From contig CALBSQ010000159.1 of NCBI GenBank assembly GCA_937967325.1, positions 1 through 9,002 of the forward strand: a DNA stretch of 9,002 bases, written 5' to 3'. The stretch's first letter is position 1. Each line of letters begins with the position of its first letter. This document shows positions 6,353 through 9,002 of this stretch, piece after piece. The position numbers and the translations under genes were made by a program. The notes under the pieces were generated by a model, which saw nothing but the letters and a program-made list of their open reading frames with translations, was not told the origin of the DNA and made no database searches. Source of the stretch: an uncultured Chloroflexota bacterium. Its GTDB lineage: Bacteria; Chloroflexota; UBA4733.

Positions 6353-7018
6353 CTACTTTGCCGCCCCGTAGTTTGCTGATAGGTAGTCCACAATCGCGGC
6401 CGCTTCGGCGGGCGAGATGCCGGCGCCGTTCTGAGTGATCATGCGCTGGACGGTGGCGCTCCAGGCGGCACGATCGCGCGGCGCCGAGGTGGCGCGCGAC
6501 GTGGCATGGCATTGCGAACATTTGGACTGGAACAGCAGCTTGCCTGACGGCAGGGTGCCTGATGTCGTCGCCTGGGTGGCGCTCGCGGGGGCGGCCTGCG
6601 CCGCCTGCGCGCGGAAGTACCAGAAGGCGCTGGTGAGAAAGATGCCCAGGGTGAGCACTGCCAGCATCGACCCTAGCTTGGGCAAATGGTCGCTGAGGGG
6701 CGGAATCTTGCCGCGTACCGCCAGCACCTTGACGACCAACAGCGCCACAACGGCAAGGCCGAGGGCAGAGTGGGTAAAGACGCGCCGATCGTAGCCTTGG
6801 ATGCCGATGGCCAGCAGGCAATACACGACGCCCACCGTGAAGACGATCAAGAGGTAGGCGCGACCGATCCAGCGGTGAATGGTAAAGAGACGGGCCTTAG
6901 CCGGATCACTCAAGCGGACCGAAAACCACGCGGTGAGCGCCAGCGACGGCAGCACAATCGCAAAGACGAAGGCTAGCACGGTGAGGGTGCTCTTGATCAG
7001 GACGATGCGCGTTTCCAC
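6353..7018 (-). CDS. Membrane-anchored cytochrome c with four-helix N-terminal domain
   Basis: A 221-residue fusion of a small membrane domain and a single-heme cytochrome c domain. Four hydrophobic helices lie at about 8-33, 51-73, 82-100 and 116-135. They carry His residues at or near helix ends (H48 in TIHRWIGR, H83 in FTHSALG, H111), which could bind a b-type heme as in b561-like proteins; that is inference. After an Ala/Thr/Pro linker (137-153) comes the c-heme site CSQCH (167-171). W186 and M193 (TVQRM) follow, M193 being the probable sixth ligand, then SPAEAAAIVDYL, the usual last helix. The c domain should sit outside the cytoplasmic membrane as an electron carrier. The start is GTG 7018 with AAGGAGG 6 nt upstream. 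It is the second gene of a unit with the repeat protein 60 bp upstream, and its end is 11 bp from the convergent reductase gene. Confidence 0.82.
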   Translation of the reverse strand: METRIVLIKSTLTVLAFVFAIVLPSLALTAWFSVRLSDPAKARLFTIHRWIGRAYLLIVFTVGVVYCLLAIGIQGYDRRVFTHSALGLAVVALLVVKVLAVRGKIPPLSDHLPKLGSMLAVLTLGIFLTSAFWYFRAQAAQAAPASATQATTSGTLPSGKLLFQSKCSQCHATSRATSAPRDRAAWSATVQRMITQNGAGISPAEAAAIVDYLSANYGAAK

Positions 7019-7024
7019 TGGCTT

Positions 7025-7031
7025 CCTCCTT
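7025..7031 (-). promoter_or_regulatory. Strong ribosome binding site of the cytochrome gene
   Basis: On the minus strand it reads AAGGAGG, 6 nt before the GTG start at 7018. Confidence 0.75.
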
Positions 7032-7039
7032 GCTGGGCG

Positions 7040-7078
7040 GCCGTCGAGCCGGCTCCGGCGGACGGCTCCGCCGTCGAG
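7040..7078 (-). repeat. GC-rich hairpin with flanking direct repeats between two cotranscribed genes
   Basis: The gap between the repeat-protein stop (7079-7081) and the cytochrome ribosome binding site contains a 7-bp stem (7056-7062 with 7067-7073, loop 4). GCCGTCGAG occurs twice (7040-7048, 7070-7078). No T-run follows, so it would more likely pause or protect RNA, or tune relative output, than end transcription. Confidence 0.4.
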
Positions 7079-7999
7079 TTAGGATCCTTCGTCAAACGAT
7101 TCCCCAACGGCAATACGCTCGGCACGCATGGCGGGAAAGTCGGCGTTCCCGTTGTCCCCATTGGGGAGGCGCGCGGTTCCGACCACTACGCCAAGGACGT
7201 GGATGGTGGAATGTTGAAAGACGCCGGGCGGGCTGCCCGCGAAGTCAACACTGACCAGTTGAGCGTTCTTCGCGTTGCCGTCGTCCAAGCGCAACTGACA
7301 CAGGAAATGCCCCGGCTGTTGAATGAAGGCGTCGACAGTACCGGTGAGGCCGATGCGATGACCATTGTAGGCGGCGGGCCTGGCAATTAGGTCGCTGGCC
7401 GCGGGGTGTTCCGCGGCGGCGTAGACCTGGTCGAATGGCGGCCTCGTCGCCGCGGTCGTTGCAGTCGCGGCGGTCGCCTGAGCTGCCGGCGCGACAGCGG
7501 CGGACACGGTGACCGTGCTAGCGGACGATATGGCGCCCTGCACGTCGGTCGCGGAGGATGTCCCGGCAGAGCGCTGTGGCGCCGTCGTCGCTGCCGCGGT
7601 CACCACCTGCGAGCCGACCGCCGGTCGCGGCGCCGTCGTGTTCCGAATCGTGATTGCCGAAGCCGCCGACTGGCGCGGCGCGCTAGTGTTCTGAACAGTC
7701 ACTGCCGCTGACGCAGCGACCAGCCGCTGCGGAGCTGTGCTGTTCTCGACTGTCACGGAGGATGAGCCGGACTCGCGTTGGGGCGCGGAACTGTTTTGGG
7801 CGCTCGCGACGACCGCGACGCTCGGCACGCTGGCGGTCGTCCCGGCTGCCGCGGCGGCATTGGCATAGGGACCAACGCCCGCCGTTTGGATCGATCCGAA
7901 CCGGGACCCGGTCACTTGGCCCGCTATGAGCCACAGCACCAGAATGCCGATGCCCGCGCCGCCTCCCCAGAGGATCAACGTCTGCAGCGCCGCCTTCAT
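7079..7999 (-). CDS. Membrane-anchored protein with Ala-Pro repeats and C-terminal OB-like domain
   Basis: A 306-residue protein of unknown function. Residues 7-27 form one N-terminal hydrophobic helix, either an uncleaved anchor or a signal peptide; no lipobox cysteine is present. Residues 61-145 hold five imperfect repeats of about 17 residues built on VTVxN-S/T-S/T-AP-Q/R, with the AP pairs at 73, 90, 108, 124 and 141. A further Ala/Thr-rich linker runs to about 185. The C-terminal domain (about 190-306) contains PAAYNGHRIGLTGTVDAF and later STIHVLGVVVG, a strand pattern like small OB-fold domains in exported proteins (ligand unknown). The likely picture is an anchor, a flexible stalk and a folded head outside the membrane. 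The ATG at 7999 has AGGAGG 5 nt upstream (8005-8010). It leads a two-gene unit with the cytochrome c gene, which suggests they act in one envelope redox or assembly process; this is not shown. Confidence 0.7.
   Translation of the reverse strand: MKAALQTLILWGGGAGIGILVLWLIAGQVTGSRFGSIQTAGVGPYANAAAAAGTTASVPSVAVVASAQNSSAPQRESGSSSVTVENSTAPQRLVAASAAVTVQNTSAPRQSAASAITIRNTTAPRPAVGSQVVTAAATTAPQRSAGTSSATDVQGAISSASTVTVSAAVAPAAQATAATATTAATRPPFDQVYAAAEHPAASDLIARPAAYNGHRIGLTGTVDAFIQQPGHFLCQLRLDDGNAKNAQLVSVDFAGSPPGVFQHSTIHVLGVVVGTARLPNGDNGNADFPAMRAERIAVGESFDEGS
7565..7819 (-). repeat. Five tandem imperfect 17-residue coding repeats
   Basis: Within the anchored protein, Asn-(Ser/Thr)-(Ser/Thr)-Ala-Pro cores recur at residues 69-73, 86-90, 104-108 and 120-124. 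A fifth degenerate copy (ATTAP) lies at 137-141. Spacing is 17, 18, 16 and 17 residues, close to a 51-bp unit. The core is well kept while the rest varies, as expected for an extended stalk rather than a recent duplication. Confidence 0.8.
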
Positions 8000-8170
8000 G
8001 GTAGCCTCCTGCCGCTGTTATCGAGATCGCGAAGCGATGTGGCGAATCGGCGAGAACTCGCTCATCGCGCAGAAAGTTACAGGACGCCGGCCGGTGTCTC
8101 TCAACTTAGTGACCGGTTGCTGCATAGCGTAGCCGATCCTGGCTTGCTGTCAAGCGAGAGGCAGACGATC
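8000..8170. promoter_or_regulatory. Divergent intergenic region, promoters not resolved
   Basis: This spacer separates the minus-strand repeat-protein gene from the plus-strand amidohydrolase gene and should hold promoters for both. On the minus strand GATAAC (8017-8022) could be a -10 box, with a poor TTCGCC 18 bp upstream. On the plus strand TTGCTG (8144-8149) and GATCAT (8167-8172) are spaced 17 bp but match the consensus only weakly. Two small stems lie at 8026-8038 (ATCGC-GAA-GCGAT) and 8050-8061 (GCGAG-AA-CTCGC). No clear operator is seen. Confidence 0.3.
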
Positions 8171-8227
8171 ATGGCGACGGCCGGAGGACAAGACACGCGC
8201 CGAAAACCACGGAAAGGAACCGCTTGA
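8171..8227 (+). CDS. Possible 18-residue basic upstream peptide overlapping the next gene
   Basis: ATG 8171 opens a short frame, MATAGGQDTRRKPRKGTA, ending in a TGA that overlaps the next ATG as TGATG. A weak AGAGG (8157-8161) precedes it by 9 nt. The overlap would allow translational coupling, but so short a frame arises easily by chance and the peptide matches nothing I know. Confidence 0.2.
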   Translation: MATAGGQDTRRKPRKGTA

Positions 8228-9002
8228 TGTCGACCGCTTTGCCGGATCTGCGCGCGCTCATCGACGCAACACCCTTTGTCGATACTCACGAGCACCTGAT
8301 TGAGGAGAAGACACGCCTGGCCGGGCCGGGTCATCACCGACTGCAACCTTGCGGCGACTTTGCCTTGCTGTTCAGCCATTACGCGGCGGACGACCTGCGC
8401 AGCGCCGGAATGCCGGAAGCCGACTTGGCGCGCTTCTTCGCGGCGGAGGGCATCGAGCCGGCCGAGAAATGGCGCATCGTCGAGCCCTATTGGCGGCGCT
8501 GCCGGCACACGGGCTACCACCGGGCGGTCACCCTGGCAGCCCGCGCGCTCTTTGGAGAGCAGCGGTGGGACGCCGGCGCCGCCGAGCGCGTCTCCGCCAG
8601 CATGCGAACACGGGTTCGGCCAGGGTACTACGCGCAAGTCTTGCAGCGCGCCGGGGTTCGGACCTGCCAGGTCAACTCCCTCGAGGACGGCTTATTCTGC
8701 GACAGTCAGTATCCGGACCTGCTGCAGCAGGACCTCAGCTTGATCCCGCTCTCCACCGACATCAACATCGCACTCTTGCGCGAGCGGTCGGGACTTCGGG
8801 TTGAAACGTTAGGCGACTGGCAAAGCGCCTTGGATTGGACCTTCGAGCGGCACGCGCCAAGGGCGGTCGCGGTCAAGAGCCAGGCCGCCTACTCGCGGCG
8901 GCTGAACTACGACGACGTGTCCGTCGCCGAGGCAGCGCCGTTATTTGCGCGCCTGACGGCCGGCGAGGCGCTACCGCCTTCTGACCGAAAGGCGCTCGAG
9001 GA
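8227..9002 (+). CDS. Amidohydrolase superfamily protein, 3' end outside window
   Basis: The frame from ATG 8227 stays open to the window end, giving 258 residues and an incomplete C-terminus. It starts MSTALPDLRALIDATPFVDTHEHL; the VDTHEH (H21 and H23) is the HxH metal motif of amidohydrolases at the end of the first barrel strand. K217 in AVAVKSQAAYSR lies where a later strand could provide a Lys. The N-terminal layout, with an HxH almost at the start, a long helical insert rich in Trp/Arg (about 55-110) and a central YYAQVLQRAGVRT, resembles the amidohydrolase-2 and uronate-isomerase-like branch rather than the beta-sandwich type at 662-1867. Substrate is unknown. AAAGGA (8213-8218), 8 nt upstream, supports the start. 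The remaining His and the catalytic Asp would lie beyond the window. It is distinct in sequence from the other amidohydrolase here, so not a local duplication. Confidence 0.8.
   Translation, partial: MSTALPDLRALIDATPFVDTHEHLIEEKTRLAGPGHHRLQPCGDFALLFSHYAADDLRSAGMPEADLARFFAAEGIEPAEKWRIVEPYWRRCRHTGYHRAVTLAARALFGEQRWDAGAAERVSASMRTRVRPGYYAQVLQRAGVRTCQVNSLEDGLFCDSQYPDLLQQDLSLIPLSTDINIALLRERSGLRVETLGDWQSALDWTFERHAPRAVAVKSQAAYSRRLNYDDVSVAEAAPLFARLTAGEALPPSDRKALE

Noticed and set aside
8101..8637. Minus-strand frame of 178 residues opposite the last gene
   Set aside because: It lies over the HxH amidohydrolase start, shows no motif, and the plus frame from 8227 is open to the window end with a good ribosome binding site.

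Overview
This is a high-GC bacterial window with densely packed genes on both strands, mixed ATG, GTG and TTG starts, and strong purine-rich ribosome binding sites. No rRNA, tRNA, CRISPR array or full transposase is visible. The protein mix (ABC-2 permease, DHA2 drug exporter, two unlike amidohydrolases, a tartronate-semialdehyde-reductase-like enzyme, a membrane-anchored cytochrome c) would fit an aerobic Chloroflexota- or Actinomycetota-like soil or sediment bacterium. The lineage is an inference and cannot be fixed from the sequence alone.

Layout. Positions 3-719 (+) hold the 3' end of an ABC-2 type permease whose last codons overlap, tail to tail, the end of a minus-strand metal-dependent amidohydrolase (662-1867). 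A 147-bp divergent spacer leads into a probable plus-strand operon: a 14-helix DHA2 exporter with a long C-terminal tail (2015-4015), a small unknown gene (4032-4244) and a GNAT acetyltransferase with an unrecognised second domain (4261-5145). Both gaps in this operon are 16 bp.

The 3' end of the acetyltransferase runs into a 195-bp non-coding element (5135-5329). It has 50-nt inverted ends, each made of a 9-bp hairpin, a CTAAG link and a doubled AGCCGGCT palindrome, around an AT-richer core of about 95 bp. The two end hairpins differ in sequence but keep perfect pairing through four compensatory base-pair changes. This is the most unusual structure in the window. Downstream lies a beta-hydroxyacid dehydrogenase best matching 2-hydroxy-3-oxopropionate reductase (5454-6341), read from a TTG start.

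Convergent to it is a two-gene minus-strand unit. The first gene is an anchored protein with five 17-residue Ala-Pro repeats and a C-terminal OB-like domain (7079-7999). The second is a four-helix membrane protein ending in a cytochrome c domain (6353-7018). A 227-bp divergent spacer then precedes a second, HxH-type amidohydrolase (8227 to the window end, incomplete) that overlaps a possible 18-residue upstream peptide by TGATG.

Working together: the two amidohydrolases and the reductase would suit catabolism of small organic acids, esters or amides. The exporter and acetyltransferase would suit handling of a toxic compound. The OB-like protein and the cytochrome probably act together at the outer face of the membrane. 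These links rest on gene order and family knowledge only.
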